In this document: in pieces, positions 16,521 to 25,349 of the stretch
Layout: each line of letters starts with the position of its first letter
How positions within the stretch are numbered: the first letter of the stretch is position 1
From: Bittarella massiliensis (ex Durand et al. 2017)
GTDB taxonomy: Bacteria > Bacillota > Clostridia > Oscillospirales > Ruminococcaceae
Assembly: GCF_017566145.1 (NCBI RefSeq)
Contig: NZ_JABFCL010000001.1
Coordinates: forward strand, 248,001 to 312,000
Length of the DNA stretch: 64,000 nt
Reading direction: 5' to 3'
Made by a program: the position numbers and the translations under genes
The notes under the pieces: model-generated
The model's database searches: none
What the model saw: the letters and a program-made list of their open reading frames with translations, nothing else
What the model was told of the DNA's origin: nothing

Positions 16521-17531
16521 CTACTCCCCGAACCAGACCTGCTCGCTCTCGTGCTTGCGGGGCCGGTTCATGAGGTTTTTGATCCCCTGGCGGCAGTCGA
16601 GGCCGCCGTAAAGCACCTGGAACATCTGTTCGACAATCGGCATCTCCACCCCGGCTTGCAGGCTCAACTCCCGGGCCACCAGGGTGGCAGTGTACCCCTC
16701 GACGGTCATCCCGATCTGCTTGAGGGCGTCGGCGACCGCCATCCCCTGGCCGATGAGGAGGCCGCAGCGGCGGTTGCGCGAGTGCATGCTGGTGCAGGTG
16801 ACGATCAGGTCCCCCACCCCGGTGAGGCCGGCAAAGGTCTCGCTGCGCCCGCCCATGGCCACCCCCAATCGGGCGATCTCGGACAGGCCGCGGGTCATGA
16901 GGGCCGCCTTGGCGTTGTCCCCCAGCTTGAGGCCGTCGCTGATGCCAGCGGCCAGGGCGATGACGTTTTTCAGCGCCCCGCCCAGCTCCACCCCCACCAC
17001 GTCGTCGTTGAGGTAGATGCGCAGGTTGGGGTTCATCAGTACCGTCTGCACGTACTCGGCGTTGGCCCTGACCTTGCAGGCGGCGACGATGGTGGTGGGC
17101 ACCCCGCGGGCCACCTCCTCGGCGTGGGAGGGGCCTGAGAGGGCCACCACCTGGTGGCCGCCGATCTCGGACTCAATGACCTGGGTCAACCGCAGCTGGG
17201 TGCCGTTTTCCAGCCCCTTGGCCACGTTGGCCAGCACCGCCCCCGCCGGCACGTGGGGGGCGACTTTTTGGGCGGTGGAGCGCACCGCCTGGCTGGGCAC
17301 GGCGAAGAGGAGCAGCTGGGCCCCCTCGGCCACGGCGATGTCGGTGCTCACCCCCACGTCGGGTTCCAGCACCACCCCGGGCAGCAGCTTTTTGTTCTCC
17401 CGCTCGTAGGTGAGCAGGTCCACCTCCTCCTGAAAGGGGGACCAGAGGGTCACCTCGTTGCCGTAGGAGCGGGCCATCACCGCCAGGGAGATGCCGAACC
17501 CGCCGGCGCCCAAAATCACGATCTTTGCCAT
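16521..17531 (-). CDS. gpsA: Glycerol-3-phosphate dehydrogenase [NAD(P)+]
   Basis: The start at ATG 17531 gives 336 residues, the usual GpsA length. It reduces dihydroxyacetone phosphate to sn-glycerol-3-phosphate for phospholipid synthesis. The Rossmann motif is ILGAGGFGISLA near residue 5. The catalytic/GPSHA region is VVALSGPSHAEEVARGVP, and the conserved Lys lies in GGALKNVIALAAGISDGLKLGDNAKAAL. The product feeds PlsY, encoded immediately upstream (58 bp gap); the DUF512-der-plsY-gpsA order is typical of Clostridia. Confidence 0.96.
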   Translation of the reverse strand: MAKIVILGAGGFGISLAVMARSYGNEVTLWSPFQEEVDLLTYERENKKLLPGVVLEPDVGVSTDIAVAEGAQLLLFAVPSQAVRSTAQKVAPHVPAGAVLANVAKGLENGTQLRLTQVIESEIGGHQVVALSGPSHAEEVARGVPTTIVAACKVRANAEYVQTVLMNPNLRIYLNDDVVGVELGGALKNVIALAAGISDGLKLGDNAKAALMTRGLSEIARLGVAMGGRSETFAGLTGVGDLIVTCTSMHSRNRRCGLLIGQGMAVADALKQIGMTVEGYTATLVARELSLQAGVEMPIVEQMFQVLYGGLDCRQGIKNLMNRPRKHESEQVWFGE

Positions 17532-17589
17532 CTGTACAACCGCCTTTCCCCGGGGCAAACCCGCCCCGCTATACTGTGGGGGGTCGCCC

Positions 17590-18246
17590 CTATTTCTGCA
17601 CCTTCTCCTTTTTCTTGCCGAAGCGGTTCTCCTCGCCCCGCAGCAGCCGCCCGATGTTGGAGCGGTGCATAAAGACGATGATGGCCGCGAAAATCACCGC
17701 GCAGATGGTGACGGTGACCGGGTCGCGCCCCAGGGCGCGGGAGACGAAGTAGGTGATGACCGGGTAGCACAGGGCCATGACGATGGAGCCCAGAGAGACG
17801 ATCTTGCTGGTGAAGGTCACCGCCGCAAAGACCACCGCCGTCAAAGCCACCGAGATGGGGTCGATGAGGACCGCCGCCCCCGCCGAGGTGAGCACCCCCT
17901 TGCCCCCCTTGAAGTGGAAGTAGAGGGGGAAGATGTGTCCCAGCACCGCAAAGTAGCCCCCCAGGTAGGCCCCGTAGATGGGGTCGAGCCCCAGGGCGTA
18001 CTGAAAGACCAGCCGCCCGATGAGCACCGAGACGGCCCCCTTGGAAACGTCCCCCAGGGCCACCAGGGCGGCCGCGCCCTTGCCGGCGGTGCGCAGGACA
18101 TTGGTCATCCCCGCGTTGCCGCTGCCGTACTTGCGCACGTCGTCCTTCAAAAAGACCTTGCCCACAATGACCGCCCAGGAGACACTGCCCAGCAGATAGG
18201 AAACCAGCGCCACCCCGGCCATCCAGAGAATCTGTGTCGCCGTCAT
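17590..18246 (-). CDS. plsY: Acyl-phosphate:glycerol-3-phosphate acyltransferase
   Basis: The start at ATG 18246, after GAGAGGGG, gives 218 residues. PlsY is a polytopic membrane enzyme that transfers an acyl chain from acyl-phosphate to glycerol-3-phosphate, the first step of phospholipid synthesis. Family motifs visible are YLLGSVSWAVIVGK, YGSGNAGMTNVLRTAGK, and GHIFPLYFHFKGGKGVLT. Normally GSGNxGxTNxLR and FKGGKG form the active site on the outer loops, and both are intact. The C-terminus has RSNIGRLLRGEENRFGKK. Confidence 0.96.
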   Translation of the reverse strand: MTATQILWMAGVALVSYLLGSVSWAVIVGKVFLKDDVRKYGSGNAGMTNVLRTAGKGAAALVALGDVSKGAVSVLIGRLVFQYALGLDPIYGAYLGGYFAVLGHIFPLYFHFKGGKGVLTSAGAAVLIDPISVALTAVVFAAVTFTSKIVSLGSIVMALCYPVITYFVSRALGRDPVTVTICAVIFAAIIVFMHRSNIGRLLRGEENRFGKKKEKVQK

Positions 18247-18421
18247 CTCAAAACCCCTCTCAACTGTGTTTTTACAGCCCAAAAGAGCTCCGCCTTCCCC
18301 GCCGGAGCCCTCTCTTCTTTTTTCCCATTGTACCACAGAGACGGAAAAAATGCGGCCCTTTTTAGGGAGAAGGCCCATTCTTTTTTCCTTGCCTCTGCCC
18401 CGCGTTTCCCTTTCCCGAAAA

Positions 18422-19741
18422 CTACTCCCCCCGCTGCCGCACCGACAGGCGGATGGGGGTGCCTTCCAGGTCGTACTGCTCGCGAATCTGGTTTTCCAGA
18501 TAGCGCTGGTAGGAGAAGTGGAAGAGTTCCTTGTTGTTGACAAAGCAGACGAAGTGGGGCGGGTTGGTGGAGGCCTGGGTCATGTAGTAGATCTTCAGCC
18601 GCTTGCCCTTATCGGTGGGGGGCTGCACCCGGGCGGTGGCGGCGGCGAGGATGTCGTTGAGCACCCCGGTGGTGATGCGCAGGGAATTGTTCTGATGGGC
18701 CTTGACCACCTTCTCAAAGAGTTGGCCCAGCCGCTGCCCGGTGAGGGCGGAGAGAAAGACCATGGGGGCGTAGGGCATAAAGGAGAAGTCCTCCTTCAGC
18801 TGCTTGCGAAAGGCCTGCATGGTGTGGGTGTCCTTCTCCACCGCATCCCACTTATTGACAGCGATGACGCAGGCCTTGCCCTGCTCGTGGGCGTAGCCGG
18901 CTACCTTGGAATCCTGCTCGGTAAAGCCCACGGTGGCGTCGATGACCATCACCGCCACGTCGGCCCGGTCCACCGCCATAAAGGCCCGCAACACCGAGTA
19001 GCGCTCCACCGAGTCGTCCACCTTGTTCTTGCGGCGGATGCCCGCCGTGTCGATGAAGACGAACTTGCCGTAGCGGTTTTCCACCCGGGAGTCCACCGCG
19101 TCCCGGGTGGTGCCGGCGATGTCGGAGACGATCATTCGGTCCTCTCCCAGAATTTTGTTGATGAGGGAGGACTTGCCCGCATTGGGTTTGCCGATGACCG
19201 CCACCTTGATGGCGTCCTCGTCCTCGTCCTCCCCGGCCTGGCCGGGCAGCTCGCCCACCACCGCGTCCAACAGGTCGCCGGTGCCGTGGCCGTGGACCGA
19301 GGAGACCGGCAGCGGCTCGCCGATGCCCAGGTTGTAAAACTCGTAAAACTCGGCCGGGAGACCGCCCACGCTGTCGCACTTGTTGACGCAGAGGACCACC
19401 GGCCGCCGGGATTTGTGGAGCATGGCCGCCACCTCCATGTCGGTGGCGGTGACCCCGTCGGGCAGGGAGACCACGAAGATGATCACGTCGGCGCTGTCGA
19501 TGGCCAGCTGGGCCTGCCGGCGGATGTGGGAGAGGATCACGTCGTCCGAGTGGGGCTCAATGCCGCCGGTATCCACCAGCAGAAAGGTGCGCCCGCCCCA
19601 GTTGCAGTCGTAAAAGATGCGGTCCCGGGTCACGCCGGGGGTGTCCTCCACAATGGCCAGACGCTGGCCAATCAATTTGTTAAACAGGGTGGACTTGCCC
19701 ACATTGGGCCGCCCCACCACCGCCACTACCGGTTTGCTCAT
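18422..19741 (-). CDS. der: Ribosome biogenesis GTPase Der (EngA)
   Basis: A 439-residue protein with two tandem GTPase domains and a C-terminal KH-like domain, needed for 50S subunit assembly. G1 motifs GRPNVGKST (residue ~8) and GKPNAGKSS (~180), G3 DTGG and DTAG, and G4 NKCD and NKWD are all present. The end matches the KH domain (YYMTQASTNPPHFVCFVNN). Its ATG overlaps the stop of the DUF512 protein gene by 4 bp. A 175-bp space separates it from plsY. Confidence 0.97.
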   Translation of the reverse strand: MSKPVVAVVGRPNVGKSTLFNKLIGQRLAIVEDTPGVTRDRIFYDCNWGGRTFLLVDTGGIEPHSDDVILSHIRRQAQLAIDSADVIIFVVSLPDGVTATDMEVAAMLHKSRRPVVLCVNKCDSVGGLPAEFYEFYNLGIGEPLPVSSVHGHGTGDLLDAVVGELPGQAGEDEDEDAIKVAVIGKPNAGKSSLINKILGEDRMIVSDIAGTTRDAVDSRVENRYGKFVFIDTAGIRRKNKVDDSVERYSVLRAFMAVDRADVAVMVIDATVGFTEQDSKVAGYAHEQGKACVIAVNKWDAVEKDTHTMQAFRKQLKEDFSFMPYAPMVFLSALTGQRLGQLFEKVVKAHQNNSLRITTGVLNDILAAATARVQPPTDKGKRLKIYYMTQASTNPPHFVCFVNNKELFHFSYQRYLENQIREQYDLEGTPIRLSVRQRGE

Positions 19742-21048
19742 TGCACATTCCCTCCCAACACGGCCTGTATGAAGCCGTATCCGTCATTTTCCACCAGGGT
19801 CAGTTTGGCGCCCAGGCGCTCTTCCAGCACCTCTCTGGGCACGTCGTCCAAAAATTTGTCCTGCTCGTGGCGGAGCATGCAGGTGGGCACCAGGACCCGC
19901 CTGGAGAGGAGCTTTCCCCCCACCTGCCGCTCGATGTCAGTGGCGGTGACCAGCCCAGCCACCGTCACGTTGCCGCCAAAATACTCGTTTTCGACCACGT
20001 GCACCCGCGCCTGCAGCCCAGGCACCCGGCGGGCCAGCTCGTCCACCATCCCGCGGATGTAGCCGGCCGCACAGACCCCGGTGACCAGATCGCAGGGGGC
20101 TGTCTGCACCGGGTCTTGCAGCCGGGCCAGCTCGCTCTCAAACTCCTCCAGCAGCAGGGCGGTCATCCCCACCCCGTTTTGCAGCTGCTCGAAGTCGCCG
20201 TAGTAACTGCTGTCGGGGAGCGGCCGCCCGGCGAGGATGAAAAACTCGTCCCCCGGGTAGATGAGGCGGGTGCCGTGCGCCTGCAAAAAGGCGTCGGTGA
20301 AGCGGTGGATCTGGTCCAGCACCGTCCCCGCCGCCGCCGGGGTAAAGGGGGTAAGTTGACAGAGGCCCTGGCGGTATTTGGTCAGCCCCACCGGCACCAC
20401 CGACACGCTGGACACGCTGGGCCAGAGGGACCCCAGGTCGGCCATGGTGCGATCCAGCTCCGCCCCGTCGTTGTAGCCGGGGCAGAGGACGATCTGGCAG
20501 TTGAGGCGGATGCCCGCCTGCGCCAGTTGGCGCAGATAGTCAAGCTTCTCCCCCGCAAAGCGGTTGCCCATCATCTCCCGGCGCAGGTCGGGGTTGGTGG
20601 TGTGCACCGACACGTTTACCGGGCTGATGTGCATCCGCTTGATGCGGTCGATCTCCCGCTGGTGGAGGTTGGTCAGGGTGACGTAGTTGCCGAAGAGGAA
20701 GGAGAGCCGCTCGTCGTCGTCTTTAAAATAGAGGGTCTCCCGCATTCCCGGGGGCATCTGGTCCACAAAGCAGAAGATGCAGTTGTTGGTGCAGGAGTGC
20801 TGCTTGTCCATCAAGTAGGTCTCGAACTCCAGCCCCAGGTCCTCGTATTCGTCCTTCTCGACGATGACGCCCTGCAACTCTCCCCCGCTCTCAAACTCCA
20901 ACTCCACCTCGGTCTCGCTGGAGTAAAACTGGTAGTCCAGCACGTCCCCGATCTCGTTGCCGTTCACCTTCAGCAGGCGGTCGCCCGCCTGAAACCCCGC
21001 CTCCTCGGCCGGGGAGCCGGGGATGACCCGGGTCACAGTCACTGCCAT
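19738..21048 (-). CDS. DUF512 family protein (PDZ plus radical-SAM-like and DUF512 domains)
   Basis: The start at ATG 21048 gives 436 residues. The N-terminus is a PDZ domain (PGSPAEEAGFQAGDRLLKVNG). It is followed by a Cys cluster (HSCTNNCIFCFVDQMP) that resembles a radical-SAM CxxxCxxC site, then VHTTNPDLRREMMGN and the DUF512 region with YPGDEFFILAG. Proteins of this type are conserved next to der in Clostridia, and some are annotated as radical-SAM enzymes, but the reaction is not known. No membrane segment is seen. The assignment of the Fe-S site is from motif spacing only. Confidence 0.87.
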   Translation of the reverse strand: MAVTVTRVIPGSPAEEAGFQAGDRLLKVNGNEIGDVLDYQFYSSETEVELEFESGGELQGVIVEKDEYEDLGLEFETYLMDKQHSCTNNCIFCFVDQMPPGMRETLYFKDDDERLSFLFGNYVTLTNLHQREIDRIKRMHISPVNVSVHTTNPDLRREMMGNRFAGEKLDYLRQLAQAGIRLNCQIVLCPGYNDGAELDRTMADLGSLWPSVSSVSVVPVGLTKYRQGLCQLTPFTPAAAGTVLDQIHRFTDAFLQAHGTRLIYPGDEFFILAGRPLPDSSYYGDFEQLQNGVGMTALLLEEFESELARLQDPVQTAPCDLVTGVCAAGYIRGMVDELARRVPGLQARVHVVENEYFGGNVTVAGLVTATDIERQVGGKLLSRRVLVPTCMLRHEQDKFLDDVPREVLEERLGAKLTLVENDGYGFIQAVLGGNVQ

Positions 21049-21137
21049 CTCTGTCTCTTCACGCCCTTCCCAAACAAGCCGCCAACACGCGCGGCCCCTC
21101 TCTATCAGAATGCCCCGCCGGCCGGGGCCAATCCACG

Positions 21138-21165
21138 AAAAAAAGAGAGGGACCACCCTCTCTTT
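21138..21165 (-). terminator. Terminator after rpmF
   Basis: Minus strand: AAGAGAGGG-TGGT-CCCTCTCTT followed by TTTTTC. It separates rpmF from the DUF512-der unit. Confidence 0.85.
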
Positions 21166-21179
21166 ATCTCTGAGGAAAC

Positions 21180-21362
21180 TTACGCTTCCTTTTTGATGAT
21201 CTCTTTGCCTTTGTAGAAGCCGCAGTTGCCGCACACTCTGTGAGGGGCTTTCAGCTCGCCGCATTGCGGGCATTTGGAAAACGCGGGCATCTCCAATTTC
21301 CACACGTTGGAGCGGCGTTTGTCCCTTCTGGCTTTGGACAACTTTCTCTTTGGTACTGCCAA
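21180..21362 (-). CDS. rpmF: 50S ribosomal protein L32
   Basis: A 60-residue L32 read from a TTG start at 21362 (LAVPKRKLSKARRD), which lies 8 bp after AAGGAGG. A GTG three codons upstream (21371) falls inside the SD, so the TTG is the better start; L32 proteins usually begin MAVPKRK. The zinc site is two CxxC pairs, CPQC and CGNC. It is 39 bp downstream of yceD, the classic rpmF-yceD neighbourhood. Confidence 0.95.
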   Translation of the reverse strand: MAVPKRKLSKARRDKRRSNVWKLEMPAFSKCPQCGELKAPHRVCGNCGFYKGKEIIKKEA

Positions 21363-21401
21363 GTTCAGCACCTCCTTAACATTGGTCTTTCTGGAAAAAA
21401 A

Positions 21402-21893
21402 CTATTGCAATAGCTCTTTTAAAGCTTCCAGGCGGGGGTCGATCTGCCTTCTATCGCAGCCGCAATCACCCTGGTTCAGGTTCGCCCCGCAGAGGGGGCA
21501 GAGGCCCTTGCAGTCCTCCTGGCACAGAAATTTGAGTGGGAAATCCAGCCGGAGGTCGGTGATGGCAACCTGGTCCAGATGGACGGCATCACCGTCGACA
21601 ATGATGTCTTCATCGGAACCATTGGGCGACTCCTTGACAAGGGTGTGGGTGTACCGGTACTCGAACGCCCGGGAAATGGGGTCGAGACAGCGGTCGCACA
21701 CCGTCTCCACCCGGCCGCTCACCGCAAAGTGGAGCTCGGCAATCTGGGCGCGGTTGACCGCCTCTCCCACAATGTGAAGGGAGGCCAGCCGCTCGTCGTC
21801 GCCGTAGAACTCGTTCTGGGGAACTTGCAGGGTGTAGTCGAAGGGGAGGCGAAGCCCCTCCTCCGCAAGCAGACGCTTTACGTTTAAAAGCAT
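21402..21893 (-). CDS. yceD: YceD/DUF177 family protein
   Basis: A 163-residue DUF177 protein. The Cys motifs ETVCDRCLDPI and CQEDCKGLCPLCGANLNQGDC are the family signature and probably bind metal. YceD accompanies rpmF across bacteria and its plant relative acts in 23S rRNA accumulation, so a ribosome-assembly role is the usual inference. It has a very good promoter directly upstream. Confidence 0.93.
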   Translation of the reverse strand: MLLNVKRLLAEEGLRLPFDYTLQVPQNEFYGDDERLASLHIVGEAVNRAQIAELHFAVSGRVETVCDRCLDPISRAFEYRYTHTLVKESPNGSDEDIIVDGDAVHLDQVAITDLRLDFPLKFLCQEDCKGLCPLCGANLNQGDCGCDRRQIDPRLEALKELLQ

Positions 21894-21920
21894 AATGACT
21901 CCTTAGTCCGCCACAGATTT

Positions 21921-21949
21921 ATTATATAGACTCCCCTTGGGGTTGTCAA
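21921..21949 (-). promoter_or_regulatory. Near-consensus promoter of yceD-rpmF
   Basis: Minus strand: perfect TTGACA (21944-21949), 17 bp, perfect TATAAT (21921-21926). The spacer holds the small palindrome CCCCAAGGGG. The leader to the ATG is about 25 nt. Confidence 0.88.
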
Positions 21950-22012
21950 CGAAAATCCGCGGCTTTTTTCCTTGTTTTCTCAAATTTTTGCGGGTTTTTG
22001 GCGCTTAAGGCC

Positions 22013-22918
22013 CTAGACCAGGGCGCGAATCAGGCTGCCCCTGTCCCCCGGCAGCAGGTCGATGACCGGCAGGTCGATCATGGTGTAGGCCCCCGGCGCG
22101 CGCTTGCAGGCGGCCCGGGCGGCGCAGACGAGCACCTGGGCGGTGAGGGCGGGGTTGTTGATCGACATATTAAATTCAAAATTCTGGTTGTGGGTGACAC
22201 CGCTGACCCCCTTGCGCACCAGGTTGACCCCGTGGCCGGTGTCGATGAGGGCCTTCACGTCCTCCACCTGGGCGACGTGGGTCTCGTCGTGCACAAAATA
22301 GGGGTCTGCCAGGACGGCGGCCTTCACCGCCGCGAAGTCGGCCCCCTCTTTCAGCTGGACATAGACCATCCGCCGGTGGACACCGGTGCCGGTGGGGATG
22401 GTCATGGACAGGGCGTTCTCCACCCCGGGGATGGCCTTGACCGCCACCGTGTGCCCCATGCTCATGCCAGGGCCAAAGTTGGTGTAGGTGATCCCCTTGG
22501 GGGCCAGCCCCTGCAGCAGGGCCCGCACCACCGAATCGCTGCCCGGGTCCCACCCGGCCGAGACCACCGCAGCCGCCCCGCCGGCCTGGGCCACCGGGGT
22601 CAGTTCCTCCACCAGGTCCCAGATGCCGGTGTGGATGTCGTAGCTGTCCACGGTGTTGATCCCCTGGGCCAGGTACTCCTTGGCGCACTGGGGCACCGCC
22701 CGGGTGGGGGTGCAGAGGATGGCAACCTGGGGCTTTTCGGGCAGTTCCCTCACGTCGGCTGCCACCGGCACCTCGGCCAGGTCGGCGGAGAGGCCCTGGC
22801 GGCTGGCCCCTCTGCGCACCAGCCCCACCAGCTGAAAGTCCTCGGCGGCCTGCACCGCCTCGACGGCGGCCCGGCCGATGTTGCCGTAGCCGACAATTGT
22901 CGCTTTGATCATCTTCAT
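22013..22918 (-). CDS. ddh: meso-Diaminopimelate dehydrogenase
   Basis: The start at ATG 22918 (or ATG 22912) gives about 301 residues. It makes meso-DAP directly from tetrahydrodipicolinate with NADPH and ammonia. Features are the N-terminal Rossmann motif VGYGNIGRAAVEAV and the catalytic region with SYDIHTGIWDLV, SAGWDPGSDSV and the NFGPGMSMGHTVAV segment. This dehydrogenase branch of lysine/peptidoglycan precursor synthesis occurs in a subset of Firmicutes. It appears to be a single-gene unit. NADPH dependence is inferred from the family. Confidence 0.94.
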   Translation of the reverse strand: MKMIKATIVGYGNIGRAAVEAVQAAEDFQLVGLVRRGASRQGLSADLAEVPVAADVRELPEKPQVAILCTPTRAVPQCAKEYLAQGINTVDSYDIHTGIWDLVEELTPVAQAGGAAAVVSAGWDPGSDSVVRALLQGLAPKGITYTNFGPGMSMGHTVAVKAIPGVENALSMTIPTGTGVHRRMVYVQLKEGADFAAVKAAVLADPYFVHDETHVAQVEDVKALIDTGHGVNLVRKGVSGVTHNQNFEFNMSINNPALTAQVLVCAARAACKRAPGAYTMIDLPVIDLLPGDRGSLIRALV

Positions 22919-23047
22919 CGCACTCCCTTTTCCCATATTTGTCCGGCGGCCCCGCGAACAAAACCGGTCAGCCGCCGCTGATTGCGCAAAGACAGTGTAC
23001 CCCATTTTTGCCCCCCGCGTCAATACGAAAGAAGGGGGAGACGCCGC

Positions 23048-24454
23048 CTATCTCTCCACCTGCTCGGCGGGGAGTGTTTCTGCCTCCTCGGCCCTTCGCA
23101 GCGGCTTCCAGACGGTGGCCAGCATGGTCAGATAGCAGGCCGACCCGCCCACAAAGTTGGAGACCGGCTCGGCCAGAAAGACCCCGATGACCCCCAGGCC
23201 GCCGACGCGCGGCAGCAGGATGGTCAGGGGCACCACGATGATCGCCTTGCGCAACAGGGAGAAAAAGACCGCCTGTTTGGAGCGGCCCAGGGCCACAAAG
23301 GTGGACTGCCCCGCCATCTGAAAGGCCATCATGAAGTAGCCGAAGAAGTAGACCCCCAGGGCCTGGGCCCCTTTGCCCACCAGGTCGGGGTCGCTGTTAA
23401 AGAGGTGGATAAACGGCTCGGGAAAGAGCATCAACACCAACCAGGCCGCCAGGGTATAGACCACGCAGACCACCGACATAAAGCGGATGCCGCTGCGCAC
23501 CCGGCGGTACTCCCTTGCGCCGTAGTTGTAGCCGATGACCGGTTGGGCGCCGTTGGTCAGCCCGTTGATGGGCATGCTCACCACCTCGCGCACCGAGTTG
23601 GCCACCGTCATGATCCCCACGTAGAGATCGCCCCCAAACTGCTGCAAGTTGATGTTGCAGACGATCTGCACCAGGCTGTTGGTGATGGCAAAGCAGAAGG
23701 AGCTCATCCCCAGGGAGACGATCTCCCCCACTATCTTCCAGTCGGGCTTCATGGTCTTTTTTTGCAGCCGGTAGATGGCCTTTTTGCCGGTGAGGAAGCG
23801 AAACACCCAGGCGGCCGAAAGGAATTGGGAGATCACCGTGGCCAGGGCCGCCCCCTGCACCCCCATGCCAAAGACAAAGATGAACAGCGGGTCCAGGAGG
23901 ATGTTGGTCACCGCTCCCAGGAGGACGGTCATCATCCCCATCTTGCCAAAGCCCTGGGAGTTGATGAAGCTGTTCATCCCCAACCCCACCATCACAAAGA
24001 CACTGCCGCAGAGGTAGACGGTGAGGTAGCCGTCGGCGTAGGGGAAGGTCTGCCCGCTGGCCCCAAAGAGCCGCAGCAGCGGCCCCTTGAAAACCAGAAA
24101 GAGGGCGGTGAGAACCAGCCCGGTGGCCACCATCATGCAAAAGGAGTTGCCCATGATGGTCTCGGCCCGCTCGTCGTCCCCCTTTCCCCGGGCGATGGAG
24201 CAGAGGGGCGCGCCCCCCATTCCGAAGAGGTTGGCAAAGGCGGTGATGATGGAAATGATGGGGAAGGTCAGCCCCAGGCCGGTGAGGGCCAGGGTCGCCG
24301 CCTCGGGGATGTGACCGATGTACATCCGATCCACCACGCTGTAAAGGACGTTGATGAGCTGGGCCAGGGTCATGGGCAGGGCCAGGTTGAGGATGTTGCG
24401 GGACACCTTGCCCTTGGAAAAGTCGTTTTGTCTCTTCGTCGGGATCGCCTCCAT
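23048..24454 (-). CDS. MATE family multidrug/antimicrobial efflux transporter
   Basis: A 468-residue polytopic protein with about 12 hydrophobic segments, the usual MATE topology. Visible family marks are the N-terminal GKVSRNILNLALPMTLAQLINVLYSVVDRMYIG, NSFINSQGFGKMGM, and the second-half NGAQPVIGYNYGAR motif. MATE proteins export drugs or cationic compounds with Na+ or H+. The substrate cannot be told from sequence. The start has no overlapping alternative, and the gene is followed by ddh after 130 bp. Confidence 0.93.
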   Translation of the reverse strand: MEAIPTKRQNDFSKGKVSRNILNLALPMTLAQLINVLYSVVDRMYIGHIPEAATLALTGLGLTFPIISIITAFANLFGMGGAPLCSIARGKGDDERAETIMGNSFCMMVATGLVLTALFLVFKGPLLRLFGASGQTFPYADGYLTVYLCGSVFVMVGLGMNSFINSQGFGKMGMMTVLLGAVTNILLDPLFIFVFGMGVQGAALATVISQFLSAAWVFRFLTGKKAIYRLQKKTMKPDWKIVGEIVSLGMSSFCFAITNSLVQIVCNINLQQFGGDLYVGIMTVANSVREVVSMPINGLTNGAQPVIGYNYGAREYRRVRSGIRFMSVVCVVYTLAAWLVLMLFPEPFIHLFNSDPDLVGKGAQALGVYFFGYFMMAFQMAGQSTFVALGRSKQAVFFSLLRKAIIVVPLTILLPRVGGLGVIGVFLAEPVSNFVGGSACYLTMLATVWKPLRRAEEAETLPAEQVER

Positions 24455-24887
24455 TCACACGCTGTTCATTATACACCGATTCGGGGGCGCGGGCAACGGG
24501 CGCAAAAAGGGGTGAGGATATCCCCCTCCCCTCACCGCCGCCCCTCTCTCCTAGGCGGGCGCGTGGAGCGTCTCCTTTGCCGGCAGGCGCTTGGCGCGGG
24601 CCGGCAGGTCTTTCGTCCCGCAAAAGGGGAAAACACCTCTCCGGGGTCCCCCTCCCTCCCCCATCTCTCAGGCGGCCCGGCGGGAAGTGCTGTGCAGACG
24701 GGAGACAGTCTAGGGCAAAGTGATACAAGACAAAATACCACCGGGGTCGCCGGCCACGTTTTTCTAGTCTTTCCAGCCCCTCTCGAGGTAGATGTCCCCC
24801 TTTTCCTCCAGAGCAAAAAAGAGCCCGCCCGGCGCGCATCTCGGCGCGGCCCGGGCGGGCTCTGAAAGGGGTCTTGTCAAACGGAGG
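24455..24887. other. Non-coding gap upstream of the MATE gene
   Basis: About 430 bp. It ends with the terminator at 24814-24863. It contains palindromic GC-rich pieces such as TCTCCTTTGCCGGCAGGCG that resemble the dispersed repeat family. No gene is visible. Confidence 0.55.
24814..24863 (-). terminator. Terminator after the P-loop protein gene
   Basis: Minus strand: GAGCCCGCCCGGGCC...CGCCGGGCGGGCTC, a long stem, followed by TTTTTTG, 25 bp past the stop. Confidence 0.9.
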
Positions 24888-25301
24888 TTACAGGTACTTC
24901 TTCATGTTCTCGGGAAGCATGTTCTCGTCGGCGGAGACGGTGAAGACCAGGTTCACGTCCTTGATCTCGGCCACGCCAGAGAGTTTATCGAACATGGCGC
25001 CCAACCCCTCCAAATCCTTTTCGGGGCCGCCCACCTTGAGGATCGAGTCCACAAAGACATGGGTGATGTCGTAGTTGCCGGCCATCAGGCCCAGAATGAA
25101 GCCGTAGAAAATATCAAAACCGCAGATGCCGTAGGCGTCCATGTCCACCAGGCGGACATTGGAGTCCACATCGTACCGGAGTTTCAGAGTTTTGTCCAAG
25201 CATACCACATTTCCAGCTGAAGTTTTTGCTGCGTCGTTGATCTGCTCAAGGAGTTTTTTGGTCTTGCCCGAGCCTCTGCTGCCAACAATGAGTTTTATCA
25301 T
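24888..25301 (-). CDS. P-loop ATP-binding protein of unknown function
   Basis: A 137-residue protein starting with a Walker A motif: MIKLIVGSRGSGKTKKLLEQI. A hydrophobic HVFVDSIL segment near residue 80 is a plausible Walker B. No membrane segment is evident. Similar small P-loop proteins are widespread in Clostridia without an assigned function. It follows pgi by 48 bp, so co-transcription is likely. I do not assign a role. Confidence 0.72.
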   Translation of the reverse strand: MIKLIVGSRGSGKTKKLLEQINDAAKTSAGNVVCLDKTLKLRYDVDSNVRLVDMDAYGICGFDIFYGFILGLMAGNYDITHVFVDSILKVGGPEKDLEGLGAMFDKLSGVAEIKDVNLVFTVSADENMLPENMKKYL

Positions 25302-25349
25302 AGTGGTGTACCTCCTATATTTTGGTCCCGCCCCGGAGTGGGGTGGGGA

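Noticed and set aside
23397..24839. 480-residue minus-strand frame over the MATE gene
   Set aside because: It is an out-of-frame shadow rich in Gly/Arg/His; the MATE frame has coherent membrane segments.
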